A stretch of 64,000 bases of DNA from Epiperipatus broadwayi (taxonomy: Eukaryota > Onychophora > Udeonychophora > Euonychophora > Peripatidae). The notes below the pieces were generated by a model. It ran no database searches. It was not told where the DNA came from and worked only from the letters and a program-made list of their open reading frames with translations. Shown here one piece after another: positions 33,992-45,061 of this stretch (position 1 is the stretch's first letter; each line of letters opens with the position of its first letter). Location: assembly GCA_028023455.1 (NCBI GenBank), contig JAQFVV010000278.1, positions 186,001-250,000 of the forward strand. The letters run 5' to 3'. Position numbers and translations under genes: made by a program.

Positions 33992-36900
33992 TATATGATT
34001 TTTATTTTACTTGCACGTGTAATTGTAAACTAAGATACACTTAATTAGATTGTCTTTTTTTAACATATTTCTTTAGAAGTGACCTTAATATTACACTTTT
34101 TAGATCAATCAATTCTACAGTGCACTTCCTGATCTAAAAAGTATTTTAGATAAGTGATTGATGTGAATGAAAACTCACATTAAATACTGATTAGCATTTG
34201 AGCAACATGGGAATTAAATCGTCTTACATGCACAATGAAAGTAATATGACAAAGAATGATTTTGACATTTAATGGTGACTTAGAATATCACAATTACCCA
34301 TTATTTGCTTGGTCTCTTAATTCTATTCCAAAATGTTTCACAATTTTATGAATCCTGAGTAAATAAGATTTTACACTAAGCTGTTAAATAAGATGATGAA
34401 TAATAAACTTGATTATCAAAGAAAAAATCTGTATTGTATGAAAACTTTATTTATAAACTATGTTACTTATTAACAGACAAAGAAAAGTAAAAAGGTATAA
34501 CATTTCAATTCCACATTACTGATCAATCAGCATATTTGTACAGTATAACATAGATCATTAACAATCACATTAGATAATACATCAAACTAGATAATTCAAG
34601 AATGGGTAAAGTATTAATGAATTTAATGGAATAATAACTATAAAAATAATGTTATTATAGACAAACTCAATCATGGTTATGACGTAAGTAAAATAGCAAT
34701 GTGCTATTCCTTTCAAAAGCAAATCTGGTGATACTTTTAATATTCAAAATATGTCATTTTATAAGCTATTGAAAAATCAATTCCTCTTTTACAAATCATG
34801 TTATTAATAAATTGGGTCATAATAAAAATTGGCATTTCTATCCATAGAATATTTTTACATTAATTTTATAACTAGTGAAAATGTATCCATGTGTATGGCT
34901 GGTTAATATAAAAAATTTTCATGCCAGAATCAATTCTTCTATTTAAAAATACAGACAGCTACTACGATTTACTGATTCCAACTATTGATATATCTCAATG
35001 CATGTGAAATGCAATTACACACTTTGCTTAATTAACTGGGCTCAGAGTTGAAACTACTTCTCTTCAAAAATTTCTCTCTATTATGCACTTTGTATGCATT
35101 ACAATTACAGATTCTATTAGAGAATTTTCTGGAAGTCTTATATCCCATGCATGTTATAGAATTAGCATCAATTAATGGTAATTTTCATACTCTACATATG
35201 ATATATAACATAATGTTACTTCTTATTGGGACAGTTTCTACATCGAGAAATATTATTAAAGAATAAACATATAGCGAGAAGATTGAATGATGTTCTAGCA
35301 CTAAACTGACAGAAAAGTGGCCCTTTTGTTTAAATAAACAGAATAAATTTTATTATTTAGCAGTTAATTATGTCAGGAACATTTAGCTTTAGAATTTGCA
35401 GTTTTCACAATCAGAGGTACTTCACACAGTAGCCACAGAATTATCATTCTTTTTTTGTTTTACCCTGTATATGGTACTCCCTCTTGTGATGAGAGTAGAA
35501 TGTTTTAGATGTAATTCATAACAAAACTTTGTGAAGTATTACAGACATATTTATTATAGTCTAATAAAACGATCTGACTGATTTTTTTTTTTTAAAAAAA
35601 AAATCCTTTTCAACAGATAAATTATTGCATCTACAGTCTAAAAATACAGTGGACAAATTAAAATTCATTTATATTTAAATAAATAATAAATCGAATGGAT
35701 TATTTTAAGGGAATATATATAAATGTGGATCCCCGAAAGTAACAGTCTGAGCTGCGGTCTATGGACCTTGAGCTTCCGGTTTCTCGATCTTCTACTATGC
35801 AAAATTAAACATGACTACATTTAAATATAAATTATCAATTAGAATGAACGACAACCAGTTTATTAAAAATATTTAGTTGTTTTCTTTTTGAAATTGCAAA
35901 ATAAAATATGATTTGTATAAAAATATTTAAAAAAAAACATTCTAAAAAACTTTGTTAAGCAGAAAAATAAAAATAGATATATCAGTTATGTCACAGAGAG
36001 AATTATTTCTTCATGAATTGATTTATAAATTGTCCAGCAAGCAATGAACTTTAAATTACTAAGAAACATATAAATAGTTATCAGAGTGAGATTTAGAGAT
36101 GACACTTTAGATACAAATTTAATAAAAATAAAATTATATTTACCTTCTATATAGGCTTCAATTGAAGATTGAAAATGTATTCCAAAAACTGTACTTAGAA
36201 ATATACTAGTCTTGATGCAATAGAAGAAACTTCTGTTTAGAAAAGAAATACATGAAAAGAAAATAAATAAAATTAATGAAAACCGTATAGCAAAAAATCT
36301 AAACATATTTCTATATATATATGCTTACTAATATAAAAATTTAAATTTCATCTAATGTAAATTTATATATGATTTTATATAAATTAATATTTAATATTAT
36401 TTAAATTATAAGTATGCATGTATATGATGCGTTATATAATTGATTCTTTTGTAAAAAAAAAAAAAAATGCATTTTTTTCATGTATAAGTTATATGCCCAG
36501 AGACGTTGTTAAAATAAACTAACAAATTAATCTGTTTAATAAAAGATAAGCCAACAAATTAATCTGCTTAATACTCTTTTACAATGCTGTAAATCTATTT
36601 ACGTCTCTACAATTTACAATCAAATTATTTTCTATCACTGATAAATTATATTTGTTCTATATAATTTTAATAAAAAAATGTTACCTTCATTCTCTATGTT
36701 CTCTGTTCTTGTGATACAGATCCTAAACAAAAATCAAAATTTTCTTTCTTTTGTGTTTTTTATTTTTCATTTTATCTTTCTTTTAATGTAACATAATCCT
36801 ATGTTGCAAAAATAAATGTTTAGTATGTCTCTCTCATTTTACATATATCACTGCAATGGTCAAATACTAATTCGACTTTTATCTTCTTCTTTTTTTACAT

Positions 36901-37190
36901 TTAAACCTTCTCTTTCACCATCAAATAACAAAAAAAAAACTTTTCACTTGTTATTGTATATCCCTTTAAATTGTGTATAGTTTTATTCTTATATAACTTT
37001 AAATTAATTTGTTTTTTCATTTGCCATAAATCTATACCAATCTATTATCGTTCCTCAAACCTAATTGTATGCTCATAAACTATTATGTACCCAATAATCT
37101 CATTATATATATTATAATTCAATGTCTGTATTTCTTTAAATCAATATATGTAATATTGTAATTGAATATTTAGAAATACAGTAATTATAT
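33992..37190. other. 3.2 kb without a supported gene
   Basis: AT-rich. A 12-bp inverted pair (CTTTTTAGATCA/TGATCTAAAAAG) lies at about 34,097-34,142. Open frames at 35,048 and 35,986 are hydrophobic or AT-driven and have no family features. Confidence 0.45.
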
Positions 37191-37194
37191 ATAT

Positions 37195-37800
37195 ATATAT
37201 ATATAAAGTAATTAGGAGTGCTTTTGACTATTCTCTGACTATCTTTATAGTCTTTGTTAACTAACACTTTGAAATACTAACTTTCCCACAATTCCACGAT
37301 CTTAATGTTTGCTGCCTGCCTGTTAATTAAGTATTGTTTGTATTTGTATCTTAGCATAGCTTCCTTTATTTTCCTTTTGCTGTTATATTTTTCAATTTGC
37401 AATAACTTTACATTTTTATAATTGAAGTTAAAACCATAAATATATGACTTATTGTGGTCATAAAAAATGGATGCTGAAACATTATTATTTACTTTGCAAT
37501 TTTGTTTCAAGTAAATAATAATGTTTCAACATCCATTTTTTATGATCATAATAAGTCATGTATTTATGGTTTTAACTTCAATTATAAAAATGTAAAGTTA
37601 TTGCAAATTGGAAAGAAAAAACAAAAGGATAATAAAGGAAGCTATGCTAATATACAAATAATACTTAATTAACAGACAGACATAAAATGTTAAGATTATG
37701 GAGTTGTGGGAAGGTTAGCCTTTCAAAGTGTTAGTTGACAAAGACTATGAGGATAGTCAAAAGTTCTACTAAGTGGATAAAATTTTTTAAAGTTATTATA
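37195..37800. repeat. head-to-head pair of PLE GIY-YIG ends
   Basis: The arms 37,203-37,500 (minus sense) and 37,508-37,800 (plus sense) mirror each other around GTAAATAATAATGTTTC. Minus frame 37,510-37,277 reads VSASIFYDHNKSYIYGFNFN, then KRKIKEAMLRYKYK, INRQAANIKIVELWES, the distal part of the GIY-YIG domain. The plus arm encodes the same with frameshifts. The plus arm ends in the hairpin GACTAT/ATAGTC at 37,743-37,758. Confidence 0.8.
37734..37776 (+). ncRNA. PLE 3' hairpin (hammerhead-like, stem GACTAT/ATAGTC)
   Basis: GTTGACAAA, GACTAT (37,743-37,748), loop GAGG, ATAGTC (37,753-37,758), AAAAGTTCTACTAAGTGG. Same location relative to the GIY-YIG end as at 30,602. Confidence 0.4.
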
Positions 37801-37851
37801 CATCTAATTACTGTATTTATAAATATTTAATTATAAGATTATGTATATATA

Positions 37852-38570
37852 ATTAAGAGCATGCTAATAGGCTCTAACCAAGTTTTTTTTAATTTTTGTA
37901 TGATAAATGCTACTACAAAAACAGGTATTAAAATTATCTTTATTTTGAATTGTCCCCATTTCCAGAGCAGTTTTCAGCTATGGCTCTCTTCAGTGAGGAG
38001 CAAGAACACCAGATTAAAAAAAAACAACTCAAGATAAGCGTTTATATAATAGTTAAATGCCAAGAAGAAGAACTGAAACCTTTAGATATCTACATGTCTT
38101 AAATGTCAGCTCTCCGACTGAAAAAATCATATGAGGCTGATTTTAATTCATATATATATATATATATAAGTTGTGTGACATCTGACTTTCTATTATTACT
38201 ATTATTATTTTGCTGTTGGGGACCTTAATTAAATTAAATGTCTAAACCTATTAATATATGGAGTATCTGAATTAAGTTCAGGCCCACATGATTTTTTCAA
38301 TTCGAGAGATGACTTTTAAGACATGTAGATGCAAAAAGTTTCAGATCTTCTTCTTGGCAGTTAACTATTAGATAAGTGCTTAGCTTGAGATGATTATTTA
38401 AATTTGGCATCCTAGCTTCTCACTAAAGAGAGCCATAGCTCATAAATGGTCTGGAAATGGGGAAAATTGTAGATAAAGATGATTTGAATGTCTTGCCTTG
38501 TTGTAGCATTTATCATAAAAAAAATTAAAAAAGCTTGTTTAGAACTTATTAGCATGCTCTTAATTTTACA
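37852..38570. repeat. 0.7-kb foldback of PLE-related 5' or 3' UTRs
   Basis: Outer ends TTAAGAGCATGCTAATAGG and its complement at about 38,545-38,568; inner pairs include CATTTCCAGA/TCTGGAAATG, AGAGCCATAGCT/AGCTATGGCTCT, CCAAGAAGAAGAACTGAAAC/GTTTCAGATCTTCTTCTTGG and AGACATGTAGAT/ATCTACATGTCT. A (TA)n tract and a unique segment form the loop. Arms diverge more than in the 33-kb palindrome. Confidence 0.7.
37971..37993 (-). ncRNA. hammerhead-like motif with both core boxes
   Basis: On the minus strand: CTGAAGA (matches CUGANGA fully), G, AGC-CATA-GCT as a 3-bp stem II, then GAAAA, followed by CTGCTCTGG. This is the best core match in the window. The usual GUC cleavage triplet is replaced by CTC in this copy; related copies at 8,594 and 28,227 keep GTC. 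A mirror copy on the plus strand at about 38,411-38,445 is degraded (TAAAGA, ATAAATGGTC). Confidence 0.5.
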
Positions 38571-38639
38571 CATTTGTAAATGCAAGCTTGCCTAATGCTA
38601 TACCAGTAATTATAAATAAAATAGAAATTCATATAAAAC

Positions 38640-39125
38640 TATAAACTTAACCTTATTATTAACATTTTTATTATTATATTTTCCATTAAAATTTTTAATA
38701 GTATTATATATAAGAATATAATTATAGCCAATATTTAACAGTTCATTGGAATACATTTCAATATTTTTGCTTTATCAGATGAATACTTACACAGATTGTT
38801 GTTTCAAAATAAAAAGACTTTAAACATACTGTTTTATGTTGCATTGGCACCTGTGATTTATATGGAATGTAGTCTCTTTTTACTATTGGTTTAATCATCA
38901 TATAGTAATCTAGCTTACACCTAATTCTAGTTATCTTAAGAACAAGAAACTGAAAGAACATTAACTTTTCATCTGTTTTGATCCATTTTAAGCCATTTAA
39001 ACTATTCAATTCCTTAAACAATTCTTTAATAATACTTGGCTTGCCACATACAAGTACATCATCCATATATTGATAGTATACAGTAGTTTTGTTTTGATAC
39101 CACTCCTTTTTCAAAATAATACTTT
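38640..39125 (-). pseudogene. Penelope-like element reverse transcriptase fragment
   Basis: Minus frame 39,114-38,758 has TVYYQYMDDVLVCG (RT motif C with intact YMDD), LFKELNSLNGLKW, then FQFLVLKITRI (D of the usual LDV lost) and YIPYKSQVPMQHKTVCLKS. The last block corresponds to the Penelope HxNSxxPxxHK region. It is truncated upstream at a TA-rich boundary near 39,125 and decays downstream. Confidence 0.75.
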
Positions 39126-39254
39126 ACATATATTTGGGTACTGTATTTATTAATAATTAATTAAAAGATTACATATATAAATTTGAAGAAATACAGACAT
39201 TGAATAAGAATATCATTATATATATATATAAGAATGATAAACATAATGAAAATT

Positions 39255-39850
39255 AATTATTGTATATTGTCTTTCAATCTGCCAAAGTACTTTCAGTTCA
39301 ATTCCTTAATCATCCTCAACTGCCATTAAATTCAAATACATTATGGAAGCAAGCATTATCAACTCAAATTCCATGAATCCCAAATTTTAACATTAGTATC
39401 TTGTCTATTAATTTTATTCATTTTATTTATATTTATTAAAATTGCTTCCTTAATTTTTCTTTTACTATGATTTCTTTCTTCATGAAGAATCATAACACAT
39501 TCAATATCAAACTTAAATTTATATTTACATATTCTTTCATGATCCAGGCAGTCATTAAATCGGTGATATTTTTATTTTTCATGTACTTGTATAACAATTT
39601 ATGCTCTATTATTTTTTTTTTAATACAGCATCTTGGTTCACCTATATATGATAATATACATACACAAATAATTTGATATACAGCACTACATTTCTTTTTG
39701 ACAGTTATTACATTTTTAGAATTATTCACTAACTTATTAATGTTATTTGTAACACAAATAACATAAAGTTTTGTTAATCTGTTCAATATTATAACCAACT
39801 TCAAACAATTTCTTGGCAAATATCTGAATATTTTTTAAATTTTCACACTG
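39255..39850 (-). pseudogene. PLE GIY-YIG end and 3' UTR (minus strand)
   Basis: Minus frame 39,819-39,490 has KKCSAVYQIICVCILSYIGE and RCCIKKKIIEHK, the GIY-YIG core. A second frame (about 39,545-39,365) has NDCLDHERICKYKFKFDIE, HSKRKIKEAILIN, INRQDTNVKIWDSWNLS and a stop. The 3' UTR follows with GTTGAGGATG...GAACTGAAAGTACTTTGGC. One frameshift joins the two parts; I do not restore it. Confidence 0.78.
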
Positions 39851-40139
39851 GTAACAATATAATTTTTCATTACAAAACAAAAAAGATCAATTTCTTTTCT
39901 TCTTATGCATAATTAGTACTTTGGATTTATAATTTATATGTCCCCTTTTTTTGCAATGGTATGATTATTAATTTATAACTCAACATATTATCTCATGTAA
40001 CATTTCAAATGTAAATACTTACTTTTGTCATGTTTCTTATCAATTGTTCATTACAAACTATTCAAATTACAAGCAAAGTTATAATATTAATATTTCACCA
40101 ATAAAACAACATCCACATATCTTTTGAAAATTTTAATAT

Positions 40140-40745
40140 CTTTAACAATAATTTATATCAATTTAAAAAAAGTTACAATGATTTAGAGGAGTTGAAGATT
40201 GATAATAAAAAATGGATATCTATTCCATGTATTTCGAATTCTCAGTTAAAATTTTATAATTATATATATATAAGGATGTGTTTAATGTTTGATTTTGTGT
40301 TACAAATAATATTAATAAATTAGTGAATAATTCTAAAAATGTCTTATTTGTCAAGCAGAAAAGTAATGTTGTGTATCAAATTTTTTTGTGGATTTATAGT
40401 ATCATATATTTGTAAATCAAGGTGCAGCATAAAAAAAGAGTAAAGGGGTATGAATGTTATGCAAACATGTGAAAAGTAAAAATAATAATGATTTAATGAC
40501 TGCTTCAGTTTTCTTGGATCATACAAGAATATATAAATATAAATTTTATTTTGATATTGAAAGTGTTAAGCATCTTCATGAAAAGAAAAATCATAAAAAA
40601 ATTAAGGTTGCAATTTTAATAAATAAAAATAAAATAAATAGTTGATGATGTCTGTGTCCATTATGTTTTTTGAATTTAAAAGCCCTTGAGGAAGGTTAAT
40701 TAATTAACCAAAAGTACTTCTGCAGATGGAAAGACTGTATATAAT
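40140..40745 (+). pseudogene. PLE GIY-YIG end and 3' UTR (plus strand)
   Basis: A decayed Cys-rich start (KSNVVYQIFLWIYSI-like, 40,360-40,410) is followed by plus frame 40,454-40,645 with KSKNNNDLMTASVFLDHTRI, KYKFYFDIESV and KKIKVAILINKNKINS. It is homologous to the minus copy at 39,255-39,850 and lies in the opposite orientation, giving a tail-out pair. Confidence 0.7.
40684..40728 (+). ncRNA. PLE 3' hairpin (hammerhead-like, stem GGTTAAT/ATTAACC)
   Basis: CCTTGAGGAA, GGTTAAT (40,694-40,700), ATTAACC (40,703-40,709), AAAAGTACTTCTGCAG. The stem differs from those at 30,614 and 37,743 but remains fully paired. Confidence 0.45.
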
Positions 40746-40796
40746 AGTTAATTTCCATAATATTAATGATTTTTATTGTTATTACAATATATATAT

Positions 40797-41100
40797 ATCA
40801 ATTGTTTCTTCACCTCTTCTTCTAACTTCATAAAGTCCAATAATGTCCAATTTAATATAAGACAGTTCCTTCTTGGGCTGTACATGTTACTAGAAAAAGA
40901 TGATAATAGATGGACAATTGAAATCTTAAACTGCATTTCAAGAGATTGTAAAAGAGCCAGAAAGAGACCACATGTGAGATGGATGGATAAAATAAGAAAG
41001 TGTGCAGGGGTGATGTGGAGAAAAGAAGCTAAAGATTGAAAAAAGATGGATTGAACTTGGAGAGATCTTCATTCTGCAGTGGATTGATAATGGTTGATAA
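40797..41100 (+). mobile_element. RTE copy with inverted 5' segment
   Basis: 40,797-40,878 reads antisense to the RTE endonuclease region: it matches plus-strand 27,453-27,530 (TCAATTGT.TCTTCA, TCTAACTTCA.AAAGTCCAA, AATATAAGACAGTTC). From about 40,885 the sequence is the sense C-terminal tail (DDNRWTIEILNCISRDCKRA, HVRWMDKIRKCAGVMWRKEA) and the GGATTGATAATGG end with TA tail. This is a 5' inversion as produced by twin priming. Confidence 0.78.
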
Positions 41101-41155
41101 AGATAATATATATATATATACAAACTATTATATGATATGATATGATATGATATGA

Positions 41156-43360
41156 TGCACAATGGCTTCTCCTTTATCGGAGTCAGGAATCTCTCAGCCA
41201 CTATGCCCAGAGAAACCTGTTAGCCACATTACCTTCCCTTTCCTCACCCTAAGTTTTTCCTATATTCTTCTCCATCACATTTTCACTTCATCTTTGTCTA
41301 CTCAATAGTCTTTACATCTAGATCCCCTTTATTTTATTTTAAACCCAGCATAAAAATCAAGAACATACTTCCTGTATAATCACTTTATATTTATTCTCCC
41401 ACAACTTCATTTGTATCCTTTCTGCTTATAACCATTTACATTCAATTAATAGATGCCTAATATCTTCCATGCCTTCCTTATGTAACTTGCAGACTAAATC
41501 ACCTACATTCGACCATTTATGCATATATTGTGATGCATAATGGCTTCTCCTTTAACGGAATCAGGAATCTCTCAGCCACTATGCCCAAAAAAACCTATTA
41601 GCCACTTTACCTTTCCTTTCCATTCTCCACCCTGTTTTTTTCATATTCTTCTCTATCCTGCTCCATCCCATTCCCATCACATAATCTTTGTCAACTCTAT
41701 GGCCTTTATATCTAAATCCCCCTTATTTATTCCCAAACCCAGCATAAAAACCAAGAACCCACTTTCTGTATAATCACTTTATATTTATTCTCCCACAAGT
41801 TCATTATTTGCACTCCTTCTGCTTGTAGGCATTTATATTTAATTAGCAGATGCCTAATATTTTCTATGCCTTCCTTATATAACTTGCAGACTAAATCACC
41901 TATATTTTTCTATTTATGTGCATATTCCCTTGTTGCTAAAGATCCTGGTAGAACTGTAAACAGTAAACTACTCTCCTTGCTATTATCATAAATTAACTTG
42001 CACTCAATATTGTTTGTTTTTATATATATTTAAACTCTTTTTGTTCTCCATACCTGTTCTCCATCTCTCTAACTCCCTATTTTTATTAATGAATTTATTC
42101 TTCTATCCATTCCTTGCCACTATAACTTAACAATTCACCTAACACAATCACCCCACCTTTTCTATAAGTACACAGACATAAAAGTTTTATCAAAATCTGC
42201 ATATTGTACTATCTTTCTTACCCATCTTGATGCCTGTCTTTTACTCATAACCCAATTAAAAACTACGTATTTTGGCTATTGTCTTAAATTGCAATTACCG
42301 AACATTTTCATTTTGCATCTCATATAAAAACTTCACCATCCATTTCTTCTTGAATTGTCTCCTTTGCTGTCAACACATCTGCATCTAATGCATGTCTTTC
42401 CACTTTTTCTAAGTAGTCTAACAGCCCTTTACTAACACATAACACATTGTTATCTTAAGTTAAATTTGCTACTGCCACTTCCATATACTTTTAGCTAAAT
42501 CATGTTTATTATATAAAAACAGTTAATTTCTTTATCAGTACTTCATTTTTTTTTCTCATTCATACAAGCAATTTCACTGATTACTTAAGGTGATTCCCAA
42601 ATAGTTATAGCTATTCATCACATTTAACTTATATTTCCAGAATAAAAATTATTTTCTCTTCTCTTTCCCCAGTATTTATCATCATTACTTTTGATTTTCC
42701 TTCACTAAATTTAATCCCTATCTCTTTACCCACCCTTGTGCATGTCTTCAGCATAACTTCCATATCTTCCCTATTTTCTGTGCACAAAATATCATCAGCA
42801 AATAAAAGAGCTGATAATATATATATATACTCCTGTACCATCTATTAATAGTATCTCTACCCTCTTCCTAGTCTTTCTATTGCTCTCTCCATTTCTCTCA
42901 AATTGCTACCTATTAATATTATTTCTACCTGTCTTCCTAGAATTTCTATTGCTCTCTCCATTTCTCAAATATAACAAAAACAAAATAGGTGACATAGGGC
43001 ATTCTTGCCTTAATCCCACCCCATTTTAATTTTAACTTATTCCATATTTCCTAATTGATATGTATAATAATTATTTTCATACAATCTTTTAATAAGATCC
43101 AACTAAAGCTCCATTCATTCTCAAATTTACTAAACATATCTATAATCTATTCCTATTTACACTATCATGTATCTCTATATTTATAAAAACCATATATAAT
43201 TTGGCTACCTGTATTCCTACTCATATCTATAAGTTGTATGACTACAAATAAACTATCTCGTATACACCTATCTCATCGAAAACCGTCTTACATTTCTCCC
43301 ACTATATTATTTTCTTCCATCTACTTTCCCGACCCTTCCAGCTACTGAAGCGGCCATATA
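41156..43360 (-). mobile_element. non-LTR retrotransposon (second LINE family), RT and 3' end
   Basis: The minus strand has RT pieces: a QLIDMSRNTG / YGFYKYRD segment (motif A region, 43,150-43,270), VGLRQECPMSPILFLLYL (motif B, about 42,970-43,020) and LLFADDILCTENREDMEVML (motif C FADD intact, 42,770-42,830). A C-terminal KLYKEGIENIRHLL knuckle-like segment lies near 41,880. The 3' end occurs twice in direct order: 41,156-41,520 and again from 41,534, both beginning with ATGGCTTCTCCTTTA. The minus-strand tail is (ATCAT)n. A ~60-bp tandem duplication at 42,842-42,968 breaks the RT. Confidence 0.78.
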
Positions 43361-44279
43361 TATATATATATATGTGTGTATATATATGTGCTTCATGTAT
43401 ATATTTTGCTATTAAGTTAAAAATATTAGGATATTTTAAAAATATATATTATATAAAAATAATATTATAAAAACGTAAATTTTATTATGAAATTTAATTA
43501 TGAGTTGGTATGTGTGAAAAAGATGGGGTTTCAAATCAGCAAAGAAAGTTTAACCTTCTAATTAATCAAAATACCAAGTGATATTAAAAGAATGTAGGTA
43601 CTAAATTCTAATTTTAGAATTTATATTTAGTGTAGCATTGTCATCACATCAAAAGGGTGACAAAAAATATGCATACTTACTGGGGATTAGATCAAATCAA
43701 AAGACATCCGGAATTTAATTAAAAAATGGAATTAATAAATTTCAAAACCAAATTGCATTAAAATCATAATCAGTAAGATTTTTTTAGAAAAGAATTTTAA
43801 ATTTAAATTAATTAATTAATTAACTTGGAGAATAGCCGATCCAGATGGCTTTGTTTTTAAGATATATATAGGGCAAAAAGAAGAAAGAATTATTATTATT
43901 GTATACTTCTGGAAGAGTTATTGTAAAGTTTTAAGCTGTTAAATTACATCAAGCTATGAGTAAGTAGTTCACCGCAATTTCTCTGGCAATCGCCAAAAAG
44001 CCGAGTATGGAGTTTTCTGGTCTTATAGAATGCTAGGTTGATCAAGTTTTTACCTACAATTGACCACTCAAATTGCTGACATACTACATCGTCGCCATCA
44101 TAAAGGATGCCCCTAATATATAATGCTACCGGTAAATGATTAAAACCTCTTTATTATTCTCTTTCTTTGCTTTAAATAATATATATTAATCATTTTGTAA
44201 AATAAGTTTAATATCGTATTATTTAGATATTTTATTGTATTTTTTAAATATTTTCTTAATGTGTGCCTTAACGCATGCT
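43361..44279. other. unassigned stretch, possible retroelement debris
   Basis: Begins with (TA)n. A less AT-rich island at 43,830-44,130 contains a TATA-like run (AGATATATATAGGGC) but no ORF, and I find no partner for it in the window. Confidence 0.35.
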
Positions 44280-45000
44280 TAATTAATTGTACATATTAAG
44301 GAAGATTGATTTTTGTAATACTCAATCTTTCTTAAATTTTGCTAGACTTATTGTTTAAGAATCAAATGGAGGTAAATTTAGTAAAATATTTCAATGATTA
44401 AAATATTTGACATTATCTAAAGAAACGCCCAGTAATTAAATAAAAGCAAGATATTTAAATCCAATCTCTCTCTGATTCTAATTTGTTTATTATTTGCAGT
44501 TTTAAATTTGCTTATTTAAAATCGGTTCTTTCAAAAAATGACATTTTACCATTAACGCAATTACCATGGTTTTATATATAACTTTTAAAATTAAAATTAA
44601 GATCGATTGTTAAAAGTAAAACTTTATTTTCTTTTAGAAGGAACAAGTATATATGTATACTGCATACAGGTGATTTATAAACAACCTGCAGTTTTAAAAT
44701 AAAATTTAATGTTCGAAGTTGAAAGTTAAAACTTCATTTCTTTTCTTTTGACAAATATATATACAGTATATATATACTGTACGATATGATAGTTTATTTT
44801 CTAAAACTTTTAATTCAATTTAACATATTATCATTGTAGACTATCGCATCAATAATTCCTCACATATGCAAGACCCATGGGGCAGATCTCCAATTAAGTA
44901 GGGACCAACCTTCTTTATCAAAGTTTTGTATAGAATAATTGCATAGGCCTTGATCCAGCCTATATAATAGATATCTGCATATTATAAACTTATAGCATGA
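44280..45000. repeat. dispersed repeat, copy A (inverted partner at 51,480-52,140)
   Basis: Anchors shared with the reverse complement of 51,480-52,140: GCTAGACTTATTGTTTAA, TTTAGTAAAATATTTCAATG, GATTTATAAACAACCTG, CTATCGCATCAA..ATT, CAGATCTCCAATT and GCATAGGCC. No ORF. Family unknown. Confidence 0.65.
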
Positions 45001-45061
45001 CCACTTACTTTTCCCTACATAGATTTAAATATGTCCAAATATTTATTATTTTATATAAATA

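Noticed and set aside
41540-41773. 77-codon Pro/Ser-rich plus-strand frame
   Set aside because: Antisense to the 3' end of the minus-strand LINE, which is repeated at 41,156.
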